Source: Kappaphycus alvarezii (Eukaryota > Rhodophyta > Florideophyceae > Gigartinales > Solieriaceae). Taken from it: a DNA stretch of 64,000 bases. Of the stretch, positions 47,476 through 61,109 are shown piece by piece. A program made the translations under genes and the position numbers. The notes beneath the pieces were generated by a model, which saw only the letters and a list, made by a program, of their open reading frames with translations, was not told the origin of the DNA and did no database searches. Numbering within the stretch: position 1 is the stretch's first letter; the number at the start of each line of letters is the position of its first letter. The DNA lies in the NCBI GenBank assembly GCA_002205965.3, contig NADL03000451.1:744001-808000 (forward strand). Direction: 5' to 3'.

Positions 47476-48360
47476 ATTGTTGTGATCGGCCACTTCCAGG
47501 CGAAGGGATACAATTTTTTTCAACTGCAACTGCGAACTACATAAAAGACTCTGCCGATACGGGAAGTACTGACGTGGCGAATTCCTTCAAAGGCTTCATC
47601 CCTGGATATCTCGAGCCCCGTTGGCTTGTGCCAGCTTCGCAAGGTAATCGTCCTTCAACAGGGTACAGCAGATCCAACGGACAGGACATTGGAAGGATGA
47701 CGCTTGGGATGCCATCCCCGTTCCCTCCCACCACAGCACGCAGTCCTTTGCTCCCGCATCCGCGCTCTAACCTTTCTGCAAAGCCAGGCTGCATCTTTCT
47801 ATACTGCCCATCCCACAAACATTATCGCTCTCCCCGCCACTCACTTGACTGTAATGCTGCAAAGGCAACTTGGCCTTCCGGTTGAGCCGCACCACCCGCG
47901 GCTTACTTGCCATCACTGGCATTAGCACATTTGTTCACATATTGACCAAGCGGCAGATCGGTAGCAGGCTGGTTTCGACCAAATCCACGGTCATAATTCT
48001 GTCCGCAACGCCCTTGCAGAGACCCATTCTTCCTCCTTGAAATCCACTTTCCGCACTAAGGCAAGCCAAGTCGTCGGAGGAGTTACCTGGATTGCCTACT
48101 GAAATAGGATCCTCGACCTCACTGCCTATAGGGGCTTCCAGGGCTCAACGTCTTCGACTGCTCTCTACCCGCTCCGAGCTTCCCCTTTCAGCTGATCGCA
48201 TTTGATTCTGTCGGCGCCCCTATTATATGCTGCATCTTCCTTTATTGCTGATTTCGGCTCAAACATTGCCGCTTCTTCATGGATACTGGAACGGTTCGCT
48301 GCAGGATCCATCAACGCCTTTGTGTCGTCGTCTGGTGGTTAGTTATGGCTGCATTATCTT
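47476..48360 (+). pseudogene. Possible broken gene, unrecognised
   Basis: GC-balanced sequence with protein-like stretches in alternating plus frames, for example a hydrophobic AITGISTFVHILTKRQIGSR and later ILSAPLLYAASSFIADFGSN, which could be membrane segments. It is flanked on both sides by the palindromic clusters that mark gene starts here. I cannot identify a family, and no single frame exceeds 137 codons. If real it would be another gene split by frameshifts. Confidence 0.25.
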
Positions 48361-48390
48361 CGGCTCTATCGCAACATGCTCTGTACCGAA

Positions 48391-48975
48391 TACCCTGTAC
48401 TGTACTGTACAGTACTGGGTATTCGTACAGAGTGCAGTACAGTACTGTATGGTAGTCCTGAGTGAAGGCAACCTTACCGTGCTGTACCCAACGGTAGTGT
48501 ACAGTACGGTATTGCGTCTTGGACTGTACTGTAGATTTCGGGGAAATGTCCTCTAGGCAAGCCAGACGGACTTGATCAAACATTGGACGACCACCGCGAA
48601 TGACGATGTGAGCTGGGAACTTAACGTTGGAATGAGAGACGTGGAACACGTGAACACAAGAAGACGATGTGAGCTGTCGTTGTGAACAAGTTGCACGGCC
48701 TGTACCATTCTACACCCGCAAATGCAAGTTGCTCCTGGCAGCAACTACAGTATATATGTACTGTACTGTACGATGTATGTACTGTACAGTACACGCTGGT
48801 GTGGCAGAACAATTCACAAAGTCTTGTGCTGAAAGGAATTGATTGGTGCAATGAAATTGTTCAGGCCACGTCAACCGAATCTGTGCATGGAGGCGGGACT
48901 GATTAGGTTAGGTCCACTTGAGGTTGGTTGGCTACCGTGTTAAGAGAAGGCTTTTTGTACAGTATTTACTGTACC
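48391..48975. promoter_or_regulatory. Dense palindromic-motif cluster
   Basis: Perfect 14-bp palindromes GTACTGTACAGTAC lie at 48402-48415 and 48779-48792, with many partial copies (GCAGTACAGTACTGTATG, GTGTACAGTACGG, GGACTGTACTGTAG, GTACTGTACTGTACG, TACAGTATTTACTGTACC). This is the densest stretch in the window, 370-950 bp before the phosphoserine phosphatase start. Confidence 0.5.
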
Positions 48976-49340
48976 GAGAAATAAAAGATTCTTAGGTCCA
49001 GGTGGCTTGCCGCAATTGGTGATTACACAATATTCCACTGAAACAATTGGTTGATTCGGGAAATGATCCATGCAGTGCATAAAGCAAATTCACGACAGTG
49101 GTCTCGGCCCCGGCCTGTCACCGATGGCATTCGCAATGCATCCTGCATCACGATTGCCCAACCACCAACCTCAACCTCAACCCCAACGATGCATCCCCAT
49201 CCACGCCATTGATCTTATTCATGACCGACACGGCCGACGTCAACGGCAAAACTGTTAAAACCACATCTCTTGTCAGTCTCAATCAAACACCACTCAAACA
49301 ATCCTCTTCCCACCAACACCAACACTCCACACACTTTACC

Positions 49341-50648
49341 ATGACCATCCCAACCAAAGTCCCAACCAAGCCCCACCTCTCAACCCGAAAAATCCCACCC
49401 CCCGAATTTGAACGCCTCGTCGTAACTGTCAGCGGCAAAGATACACCCTCCGCCGCCAGTGACATAATTTCGGCCGCCGCCACCACCTTCTGCTCAACTC
49501 GTCGACATTCGTCAAACCGTCGTTCACGGTCGCCTCACTCTCGTCCTTGAGATCTTAATTTCCGACCTTTCCTCCCCTATCTATCGTTCTCTCCTCTCCG
49601 CCGCCAAAAACCTAAACCTCTCCATCGATTTTGACACAGTTCCTCTCTCCATCCCCACCTCCACCCCTGTCCATTACGTAGTGACCTTACTTTCACGTCA
49701 GTCTGTGACCCCCCATTTCTTGCCAAGTCGCAGACTGTCTTGCGCGTCGCGGTTTTCAACCGAGAGAATTACCCGCCTCAGTCGGTCCGAGTTGAAAAGC
49801 GTTGAGTTGGTAGTCTCTGCCGGCGCACAAATGTCCATGCGCGAGGTAAGCGATGTTCGTGCAGAGCTGTACCCTGGGTAAGGAGGGCGGCGTCGATGTT
49901 GCGTTCCAGGCGGAGTCTGTCTTGCGTCGGTCGAAACGACTGGTCGTCATGGATATGGATTCTACTCTGATCCAACAGGAGGTGATTGATGAATTGGCAA
50001 GACATGCCGGCGTGTACGAGCAGGTCTGTGAGATTACGCACCGCGCCATGATGGGCAAGCTGGATTTTAATCAGAGCTTGTCGCAACGGGTGGCACTGCT
50101 CAAGGGGACGCCTGCGCCGTGTGTTTGAGGATGTGATTCGTAATTTGCAATATACACCTGGCGCCAAGAATTTGTGCCGTACGTTGAAAAAATTGGGCTA
50201 CCGATTGGCGTCATCTCGGGCGGATTCACAAGGGTGACGCAACATGTAAGGAATGAACTGGGGTTGGACTACGACTATGCGAATCAGCTAGAGGAACGAG
50301 ACGGGGTGTTTACGGGGCGGACCATAGGGGCAGTGGTGAATGCGCAGAGAAAGGCGGATTGCTGATGACAATTGCGCAGCAGGAACGGATTTCTCTGGAT
50401 CAGGTGATTGCCATTGGGGATGGGGCAAATGATCTGCCTATGCTGGGACTGCGGGACTGGGGATTGCATTCAATGCCAAGCCGGCGGTGCAGGAGGCAGC
50501 AAAGTTCCGAATTAACCAGCCGAGCCTGATGACCGTTTTGTATTTGTTAGGTCTGTCGGAGAAGGATCAAGAAGAGCTGAGTGGACACGGGGGGAATTTG
50601 TTGAATGGGTTGGACGTTGGACCCGAGGACGGAACTGTGACTGTGTAG
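49341..50648 (+). pseudogene. serB: Phosphoserine phosphatase with N-terminal ACT-like domain (frameshifted)
   Basis: It hydrolyses O-phosphoserine to serine, the last step of the phosphorylated serine pathway. An ACT-like regulatory region comes first (ERLVVTVSGKDTPSAASDI, RQTVVHGRLTLVLEI, ITRLSRSELKSVELVVSAGA). The HAD core follows: motif I VVMDMDSTLI (DxD codons 49952-49960), with QQEVIDELAR; motif II VISGGFTRVTQ (about 50211); and motif III AIGDGANDLPML (about 50412). The C-terminus is FRINQPSLMTVLYLLGL, with the stop at 50646-50648. At least seven single-base shifts occur, several within 100 bp near 49.72 kb, but conserved residues stay in order. The start is uncertain because the frame is open upstream. 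Confidence 0.82.
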
Positions 50649-50780
50649 AGCATATAGCGCGAGAAAAAAAGATTTTGACGGGACTCATCAGTATACATGA
50701 TAAAGTTGTCGTCGTAGCGAACGAAGTAGACAAAAAGAGCCAAGATCAAGCTGCGCGATTAAAGGCATCATTCGAGTAGG

Positions 50781-51281
50781 TCAACGTTTTCCCTTTTTGC
50801 TTTCTTTACCAAAAACCGAAAGGAGCATCAAATTCTGGGACTTTACATGCAAGCCCATATCCTTTTCAAGTTGATCACGAGGATCGATATCAGGCATTTG
50901 CGGCATTTCAATATCCAAAAAGTCTGCAAAGTCAATCTTCTCATCATTACGGTCAAGAAGATCAAGGGCAAGATTGGCAGATGGAAGGCCGGCGATGCGA
51001 TGAAATTGGGAGAGCGTTTCACGGTGCATCATGCGACGCATAGGTAATGCGGCACCATAGACGGCAGCCTGAAGGCGACGACGGGCGGCAGCTTCATTGG
51101 GACGTGCTCGGCTTCGATGGCGCAACGGGATGAACGAGAGATGTTTCGTACTTGAGAGTGGAAAAAGATGTGGGATCGGAAGATTGGAGGGGTGTGGCAC
51201 GCTTCTCGGACATTGTGCGATGTGAGGATTTGGTACGATGGAGTTTGGAGAATAGAGGGCTGGACGCAAAGTACGATACAA
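50781..51281 (-). CDS. Hypothetical 166-aa protein
   Basis: An intact ORF. The N-terminal third is rich in Pro, Ser and basic residues and could be an organelle-targeting leader (RTLRPALYSPNS). The rest is helical and charged (RPNEAAARRRLQAAVYG, LPMRRMMHRETLSQFHRIAG), then acidic (DRNDEKIDFADFLDIEMPQM), with a Lys-rich end. I recognise no domain. It converges on serB with a 132-bp gap, and the palindromic cluster at 51.3-51.5 kb lies just upstream of its start, as for the recognised genes here. That supports a real gene. Confidence 0.55.
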   Translation of the reverse strand: MYRTLRPALYSPNSIVPNPHIAQCPRSVPHPSNLPIPHLFPLSSTKHLSFIPLRHRSRARPNEAAARRRLQAAVYGAALPMRRMMHRETLSQFHRIAGLPSANLALDLLDRNDEKIDFADFLDIEMPQMPDIDPRDQLEKDMGLHVKSQNLMLLSVFGKESKKGKR

Positions 51282-51339
51282 CTCGTGCCGAGTCTACTTA
51301 GCGGGATAGTCTAGTATATCGCAACACAGCAACTGTAAT

Positions 51340-51490
51340 CACTGTATGGTAAGTGTTAACAGTAGTGTGGAAACTTGAGTAGAGTACAGAACTGGCTGGA
51401 GGATAACTGTACAGTACAGTACTTGTCTGGGTATATTACTGTCCAGTACTGTGCAGTATAGCAAGAGCGCTAGTACAGTACCCAATGCGA
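51340..51490. promoter_or_regulatory. Palindromic-motif cluster between two divergent genes
   Basis: CTGTACAGTACAGTACTTG, ACTGTCCAGTACTGTGCAGTA and CTAGTACAGTACC lie 60-200 bp upstream of the 166-aa ORF (minus) and on the 5' side of the BAR-SH3 gene (plus). Confidence 0.5.
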
Positions 51491-52607
51491 CAATGCTGTA
51501 ATTTCCAGACTGAAAATTACAAAACTATTTGCTTACAGATGAAGCTGGCCAATTGCTGGCCCTCTGCGGTGCAGTGCTTTGAATAATTGAACCGTTCTGT
51601 ACACATGGCGCAACATGGGAGGGGGAATCCGAAGAGGATACTGCTTACAGAATAAGCAGGCAGAAGGGGTGTCGAAATAGAAATTGTAGTGTCGAGATAT
51701 CTTTTTTTTTTCGGATAGCTTTCACGAGTTTTACTTTGCCCTCGGAAATCTGTGCAGACATTTCAAGAGTTTGCAGATTGGCTGTTGGTCTCTGTAGCGA
51801 TCTACAACGATACGTGCGGCAAGTCAGGGGGGGATTTTTTTAAAAAAAATCAGTACGGAAATAGGAAAAATAGAATGGACAATGTAAAACCATTAATGGC
51901 CGTTGAAAATTAACGGTAAAAAACCACTGATACATTTACAGTAAAAATTAAGCATGACGGGGAAAAGATTGCGTTTTAGCAGGCAAGAGGAGTTGACTCC
52001 AAAGCCCAGGCCAGCAGCGAGTTCCCAGTGCAACAGCTTTTTAAAGTTGGTATACGGGCGCGTGAGGTTTAGTCGTTAGATAGGGGAGGGGGCCAAATAC
52101 GACCAATAAGTCGTGGTTGAGACATAAGTCCCATACAATCGCCTTCGATTGAACGTTGAAGAGAAGCGCATTGAGCAAAGGGGCCAGCACCCTTTTTTTC
52201 CGGGCCACGTGTGTCCTACCGCCCCTACCTTTTTTTTGAATGAGCACTGTACTGCAAAAAGCATTTCAACGTCAACGTCTCCGCCCTTCCATCACCCAAC
52301 TCACCCCGCCCTTCTCCCCCTTCCCCTCTACCCCTCTCGGCAACTCCTATTGCCCCGCCCTCCCCGCCTCCACTTTCGCACAAAGTGGACACTTGTTTAA
52401 ACTACCCGCGGTCTCTCTCCCAGTCCTTGTCCAACTTCGCAACCGCCGCACACATTTCACCCCCCATCCCAATATCTTAATAACCGCATTTCGTGCACGT
52501 CCTTCCTTCCGCTGCACCGGCAACTAACCATTTTTTCAATCAATCGCTGCAACTGCCGGAGCCAACAAACACATAATCGTTACCCGCCGTTACAAGTTTC
52601 GACCACG
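51491..52607. other. Upstream region of the BAR-SH3 gene
   Basis: Holds poly-T/poly-A runs near 51.70 and 51.84 kb and a Pro/Ser-rich plus-strand ORF (52149-52527) that may be untranslated leader or a chance ORF. One partial motif, CACTGTACTGC, lies at about 52243. Confidence 0.4.
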
Positions 52608-54299
52608 GTGACGTCCCCGTTGCCCTCAGCCCTCCCCCTTGCAACCAGTTTTTCACTTGAGGCGTCGTCCTCACCACAAATGTGGACCGACGCTTCCATG
52701 CGCACATCCCATGGCAGGAAAGACGCACTAGGCGTCGAAAGTGGGGACGAGGCCCTCTTTGCCGAAAAGCTAAACGTTTTAACGATGCTGATAATTCCTT
52801 TCGTCTTCTCGTCCAGTCTCTTGCCGCTTACAAAGCAGCCGTCCTCAAGGCTACTGAATGTGGCGTCGCTGTCGCCACCCACATGGAAAAGTTTTTCAAC
52901 TTTCCGGACAAAGATAAGGACCAACTTGTTTCCAAATTCCGCGACGCTCACTCGCAATCCGTTCTAAATGGCTCAATCAATCGGAAAAGTCCTTTGACAC
53001 GGAAGTTGTCGCTCCGATCCAGAGTCGTTTGGATGAAATCCCAAAGGTTCGCGATTATATCAAGCAGCGATCTGCCGCTTTGGCTGAAATGCAAAAGCGA
53101 CAGAAAAAACTCCAGAGCGAGCGTAAGAGAGATGGACCGCGTTTGCGTGACAAGCAGCGTCGTCTCAAAGAGATTTCCGACCGATACGCTATGTTTCATG
53201 ATGAAGTCATTCAGCGCTTTAACTACATTGATCGCAATATGGGTGCGTTTGTTACAGCACCCTGCGTTCCTTGGTTCCTCATGGCCGATGTGCAAAGTCA
53301 AGTGTCGACTCTCTTGAAGATGTCGTCAAGTTGGTCGCAGTTACACCTCCCATCACAAAAGAGCTCGCCCCTTCTGCCCCTATGACCACTCTTACAGACA
53401 TGGCAGGTGGAATTATCGATCATGAAACATGGGATGATGCCTACGCATTTGACGATGAGGATGAAGAGGACGACGAAGAACGCGATAACTTCGACGTTGA
53501 CGAGAATGATACAGACTCTGCCAGTGCTCGGGCGAGGGCGACGACCACCGCGTTGCCGCGTGCAGAGCGCCGAGGCAGCTCCAAAAGCTGCATCTATGAC
53601 TGGATTGGATTTAGCCCTACCCCCTATTGATTTTTCAAAAGCAACGAGCCCGCGCCGCGGCTGGTCCGCCTCCTCAGCTCCGGCGGAGGCAACTGCAGTG
53701 CAGTCACCACATTTTCCGCTTGGCCTGACATCGACAGTGTCCGGCACTCTCCAAAGAGAGACTGGTGCGGCTCCTGGGTCGTTATCCACGCGAGGGGCTA
53801 CCAGTGTCCACGAATCCTACTTTTTTGCCGTCTGTAGGTACGTCAGCTGCAAGCAGCACTTCAACGGAAATGTAACCATGGAATCAGGCCTTAGAGCTGC
53901 CAGAAAACAGGGCGACTCCTTTCAGCGGAGGCGTCGTCGGGATGCAAAGGGAAGTGGAGATACAGTAGGCTCTGGTGAAAGTATGGTTCGACAGGAGATC
54001 TGCAAAGATTAATTGCTATGTATGACTTTTCTCCACGGGAGACGAACGAATTGGAGATTCGGAAAGGTGACATTATCGAGGTCAGTTCGAGAAATGACAG
54101 CGGCTGGTGGCATGGTCGCTGTGGAAGGGATACGGGTTATTTTCCACGCAATTACACGAGAGATTTGACGGAGGAAGAGGAAGTCGAATACGCAGTGGAA
54201 CGAAGAAGGCGGCGACGACGTGGGCACAGAAGGCAAGAATCCCACGATTCTAAGCGGTCTGGGCAAACAGCCACACATTCGTCGTTGGCCGTGTTGTGA
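52608..54299 (+). pseudogene. BAR-SH3 protein (amphiphysin/Rvs167-like), frameshifted
   Basis: BAR-SH3 proteins bind curved membrane and recruit actin and endocytosis partners. The N-terminal 240 or so residues are helical and BAR-like: KRFNDADNSFRLLVQSLAAY, ATHMEKFFNF, EVVAPIQSRLDEIPKVRDYI and KQRSAALAEMQKRQKKLQ, then EISDRYAMFHDEVIQRFNYI. An acidic, disordered linker follows (AYAFDDEDEEDDEERDNF), then Ser/Pro-rich sequence. The SH3 domain closes the protein: LIAMYDFSPRETNELEIRKG, DIIEVSSRNDSGWWHGRC and GYFPRNY, with an Arg-rich tail ending at 54299. Frames change at least five times. One break is a base lost in an A run near 52770, where inserting one A reconnects AEKL to KRFNDADNSF. The start is uncertain. 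The gene converges on cpn60. Confidence 0.75.
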
Positions 54300-54919
54300 A
54301 TCTAGATTGATTGAGGGGTGGGCGCATAGTGCAAGCTCGCCTAAGATTACGCGATATCATGCTTTGCTTACAAGGTTAGTTTTTCGCTTTTGACACCGTA
54401 CATTTCCGGAGTGGTGCCGACACGCTGAAGTCTGCAAAAGAGGGCTGCGGCAAGGACAGTCCTAGATTGGACGCTTGGTGCTAGGAGACGGGTGATAGAT
54501 GCTTGCAGCCGATGAACACCGATCATTTCGACGATCCTCACTTTGTGCATACTAAACCAAAGCCTAATTCAACAGAGTATTTAGTAAGGTGCTACCATGC
54601 TCGATCAACCAGGCGCGAGAACCAACGTTTTCGAAAGGTGAACCGCTATGTTAACTCCAAGTCCACGCAACTAGAACTATGCTAATGCCTTAACTCATTT
54701 AGGCGTAGAACGTTGCACTTCAACAAAAACCTTGCGAATTCGTTGCCTTTTAACCTGTTCACAACAGCTCCGAGTCGTGCCTTGCATCGCTCTTCAGTCT
54801 GACACTCGTCCTCATCTCCTGTGCCCTGCCGGGTGAGCGCAGAGACTGTACAATCATTCCACGCCTTGTGCAAAAGCTGACGCCTGTGTTGTTCGTGGCT
54901 ACTGGAAACTTCCGGACCT
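54300..54919. other. Tail-to-tail gap between BAR-SH3 and Cpn60 genes
   Basis: Short ORFs only. No full palindrome of the TACTGTAC family was seen, in contrast to the upstream spaces. Confidence 0.5.
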
Positions 54920-56822
<1,903 letters not shown>

Positions 56823-57014
56823 CTATGAGGGGTGTCTGGGATGATTGAGACTTTCGTTTGATCTCCAACTATTTATTACGTGTGATACGTTACGAAAAAA
56901 TGGAATAAAAATGACATGATCTCGAAAAGCGGCCGGAATCAGATTTGAGAACTTTAGGATATGCCAAATTCCATTTGCCTGTTACTGCAATCAGGTGGAG
57001 AATTGGGGTATTGT

Positions 57015-57245
57015 ACGGTATTTGCACCTTCCAGAGCTTTCCATCAAAAATTCTCGTTTCCGGCATAAAAGCGGATCAGCACTCTTCATATAACTGACCA
57101 CATCTTCCATGCATTAAAATAACCCAAAAATTCCTTCTTCATGTACTGTGAACAGCGCTTGAAGATGAAATTTACAGTACAGTACTGTACAGTATACCCT
57201 GCAGTAGCAACTTTTTTGATGTTATAATACTGTAGAGTGTAAGTG
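57015..57245. promoter_or_regulatory. Palindromic-motif cluster upstream of cpn60
   Basis: It contains the perfect palindrome GTACAGTACTGTAC (57177-57190) within TTTACAGTACAGTACTGTAC and AGTATA, plus GTACGGTATTTG and ATGTACTGTG. It lies 330-560 bp before the cpn60 start. Confidence 0.5.
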
Positions 57246-57580
57246 TCGCGCATGTTTGCCCTTGATACTGTAAGGTGTCCAGGCAGAGATTTCAAAGTGC
57301 ATATTTCAAGTGCTACACTCACCGCCGTCCCTCCAAAAGAAAAAAAGAGAGGTAGAATCGAGTGAGTTTCAACTACCCATTCAACGACGAGTCCGTAGTA
57401 AGCCGCAGGTCGCCGCCCTGGGCAACTCTCTCTCTAGTAAACTTTATTTCATTACCGTACCCTCCTTTTCAACTACCCTTCCTATCGACTAACGTCGCTG
57501 ATTGTACACCGACGCGACAAGGGGAGTGAGGCACGGTCTCACGACAATCCGTATTCTGAGGCTCTGCATTCTACGCGATC
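57246..57580. other. Boundary between gene island and copia element
   Basis: No gene seen. An LTR for the element that follows could lie here, but I found no matching copy downstream. Confidence 0.4.
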
Positions 57581-59605
57581 GTGACTGCCGAAGTAACTAT
57601 GCCGTTATCGCGTAACCAATTCCTTTCGAAAGCTGAGAAGCTCAAGAGGAAGATGGAGACCACGGCTATTACGGATTCTACTTTGTTGTTGTTGCTAAAT
57701 ATTGCTAAGGAACTACTTGCCTTTTTCTTGGTTATTGATGCTCCATCTGCCACTGCGTCTGACAATTATGCCCCTGCTGTGACTTTAACCGGAGCCTGGA
57801 GACGTTATGGACATAGTTCGTATGATGCTCGCGGCACCGTCGGAGATCTTCAATGAACAGTTCTGTAAGAATCCCTTGTATTGCTGGCTACGTTATACGA
57901 CACCGCTGACCTCTTCGGTGCTGCTACAGTCCCTGGGGAGTACTGTAATAAACTTCAAATATCTTAACATGACCGTTAAAGCCGTCACATCAAACTTCAT
58001 GTTTGGTCATGCATGCGCTTGAGGTGAATGCTGAGTATTGTAAGGCTGTTATGCGAAGTTCAAGCAATCTAGAGGATCTCCGAACCCTCTTGTATCTGGG
58101 CAGAGTAATGCGCAACAAAGAGGGCTACTGATACCATCCCCCCTGTGCTTTCTTCTCGAGGGGCACCAGAGCCCTTGCTACCACTGGCTCTCATGTCGCT
58201 ACAATAGCACACCAGCAAGGACCTATTCGCGAAAAGAACACAGGATCTCAAGACACACGCTTCCCATAACAAATGATGGCACATTTTGGAGCCCACAATA
58301 GTGCTGTCATCCCTGTAATGGGTCCATCAGGACCATCGTTGTTTGAGCAATCGACGCTTAACACTACCGACAGATTTTACGCCATTGGTAATATGGTGCA
58401 GGAACCCATCCCGCCTGGTATGCCTCCGACAAATGCAATCAGCACCATGACTATGGAGACCCGAAGAAGGTGAATTACGCTGTGCGAATGATGAAAGTCG
58501 CAAATTTTAATGGAGATATTAAGCAAGATGTCAAGAATACCATCAAGATGATATGTCATATGCGCTCGCCAGTACTCTCGACTGATGGGCAGAAGAGCGA
58601 CTTTTTACACATGGCTTTGACGGCGCAGCCCGTCGCTTCCTCATGGAAAAGAAGACGGCAGTCATGCTGTTCCAACGATGTGCGAGATTATGGAAAAGGA
58701 GTACAACAGTGATGCTAGGAAGTTTCAACTTAAGTTCGATTGAGCTCGAAAGGCTTCGCTCTTTCATGTGCGAGAATGATATCTACGATATTACTGAGGG
58801 GCTCACTTAATTAGTTGACCACATAATGAGCTTGCTCCCCAGTGCCCTAGTGGTTTTCATTCGGATGCCAACAAGACGGACTATCCTCGTCGAGCTGTCT
58901 GAGCACTCCGATTGATCTAAGATACCTATATCAAATATAACTGGCGCAGAAGTATACATACAATGGATACGCCACTGCGCTACGCGAGTCTATTCAACAC
59001 CTCAAGCAGCTTTCCATGATCTCCGGGACCCCATTCCTACATACAGGAATCGTGGAAAGTGATGAAGAGGGTGTGTGCACCCACGTAATACGATACGGTC
59101 GCAAGCCACGCCATGTTCACTGGAAGGATGGAAGGGGTTATAAGAGGCATAACAAGCCTGCTCCGAGCCACTGGTACTCGCAAAGACATTTGGGGAAGCG
59201 AGACGTCGCGGGGAGTGTGTCCGCTGTGGTGAGCAATGGAATAGGCACCATAGATGCGCTGAAGACGCAGCCAGGCGTCATGGTGACGAAAGGCTCAAGC
59301 AAGGCACCCCAGCAATCCACATAGTAGCTGATCTAATTAAAGATCATTAAGAAATGCTTAAGCAAGACGATGAACAGCATAAAACCTTGGAGAAGAGCGA
59401 CTTAACGCAGGGGGCGAAGACATTCATGGCCTTAATGGGAAATACCCATGATCATGATTCGGATTCTGATTCCTCGAATCCTCGATTACCGCCCATGCTG
59501 AAATTCTTGAGGCTAAGGAACCAAGACGTGTATATCAACATGCTCAGCGCGGAACTCAAGAGCTGCAGGATTTTCGGTTTGGCGACGAGGATCAAAGAGA
59601 CGTGA
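57581..59605 (+). pseudogene. gag region of the second copia-like element
   Basis: Begins MPLSRNQFLSKAEKLKRK in an ORF of 91 codons (57581-57856) and continues in broken frames. A basic stretch (RHNKPAPSHWYSQRHLGKRD) and a possible CxxC..H remnant (VRCGEQWNRHHRCAED, about 59218) could be a nucleic-acid-binding tail. An acidic linker (DHDSDSDSSNPRLPPM) follows before the protease. The assignment rests mainly on position. Confidence 0.5.
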
Positions 59606-59706
59606 TCCCCGTCGCCGGAAGTTGAAAGAAACGGGTGAAGATGTCATCATCATGTCCGAGCTCAGGGCCGCAGACCTTGTTCGCCAGATGCGCCGCACTA
59701 GGCCAC

Positions 59707-60111
59707 AACGGATTACAGGATTCTGTATCGACACCGGTGCCCGCACTCGGTGATAGGACGAAAGGAGTTGAACCGCATCTGCAATGAGAATGGAGTATGA
59801 CTGCAGGATACCAGACTCCAACAAAAGCTTCCGTTTTGCCGATACAACCTTCGGGTCCTTGGGAAAGGTATATATTGCCCTTAACACACCACCGGGAGCC
59901 CCACCTATCCGTGTTGGTTTGGATGTCGTACAGGCCGACATTCCTCCACTCCTGGGAATGGAGTCATGGAAAGGAAGCCTTAACGCCGTGCCTTATTTCG
60001 AACAGGCTGGCCAAACGCAGGAAGATACAAACGACAGATGGCAAGGAGGTATTCATGGATGAATGGTACTGCCCATTATCCGCTCGCGAAGTAACCATCT
60101 GTATGCGGAAA
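59707..60111 (+). pseudogene. Retrotransposon aspartic protease
   Basis: The active site GFCIDTGA lies at about 59728-59751, soon followed by two stops. The body then reads YDCRIPDSNKSFRFADTTFG, PIRVGLDVVQADIPPLLGME and, in another frame, WYCPLSAREVTICMRK. The LLGME block is the second half of the protease fold. Confidence 0.65.
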
Positions 60112-60179
60112 TGAGCTTCACACCTTCCATGTATTTTTCAAGAGCTCAGCTGTCTAAGCTCCATCGAAATTTTTCCATC

Positions 60180-60960
60180 CTAGTGTATCAAAATTATTCA
60201 ACTTGATTAAGAAGGCTAGACCGGAGCACGCAACGAAGGAGACACTTCGTGAACTAGAAAGCATCGTGAAACACTGTGACCCATGCCAACGTATTAAGCC
60301 TGGCCCCATCTTTTCCGAGTCACAACCGGCACAGGGGACCTGCGCTTCAATGAACGCGTCCTACTCGATGTTATGTACTTAGGTAATGACCCGTACTGCA
60401 TGTAGTGGATGAATCATCACTTCAGTGCCGCATCATTCTTGGACTCCATGACCACTGAAGGAATCTGGGATGCATTCATACGATGCTGGTCTTCTGTATA
60501 CACTGGAATACCTCCGCATTCTTACCGATCAAGGATCTAACTTCGGAGAACGCTTCATACATCTCGCCAGATGTGCCAATGTACAAGTAGATCGCACCGG
60601 GATCGAGTCCCATTCAAGTTTAGGCCTTGTTGAACGTTACCACGGTCCTCTACGCACGACTTACGCAAGGTCATGGAAGCGAGACCCAACACGAAGAAGC
60701 ATCCTGTCCTTGGATTTGCTGTCAAGGCAATGAACGATACTTTGGGTCCAGAAGGGATTAGTCCCCTCCGCACTAGTATTTGGTGAGTATCCCCGAATGC
60801 CATACTGCTTCTGAGGCCACGCCGAGCCGTTGCTACGCTCATTAGTGAACGTGCTGAGCTCGCGTGGCTCGACGGGAAATAGAAGGGCAGATGGCGTCGC
60901 TTAAGCTCAAAAGAGCGCTTCAGCACGCTGTGCCACCAACATGCGACCAACTATAAGAGC
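60180..60960 (+). pseudogene. Retrotransposon integrase
   Basis: Zinc end: HPSVSKLFNLIKKARPEHAT, ELESIVKHCDPCQRIKPGP. Core: LRILTDQGSNFGERFIHLAR (second catalytic Asp, about 60526), then VDRTGIESHSSLGLVERYHG (catalytic Glu near 60631), then GPEGLVPSALVFGEYPRMPY-like sequence after a frame change. The first Asp region (about 60350-60400) is damaged. Confidence 0.7.
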
Positions 60961-61109
60961 CAGGGGAACAAGTACTAGTCTGAAGAGAGAATTTTTTAAC
61001 AACGGGGTGAATGGCTAGGGCCTTTCACGGCCATTGCCGTGGACGCCGACAGTAAGCTTCCATATGTACGTGATGCGAACGTTGGGCCTGCGGGACCATT
61101 CAATCTCGC

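Noticed and set aside
50781-51047. Plus-strand ORF 50847-51047
   Set aside because: It is the reverse of the intact 166-aa minus ORF, which has the better position relative to the palindrome cluster.
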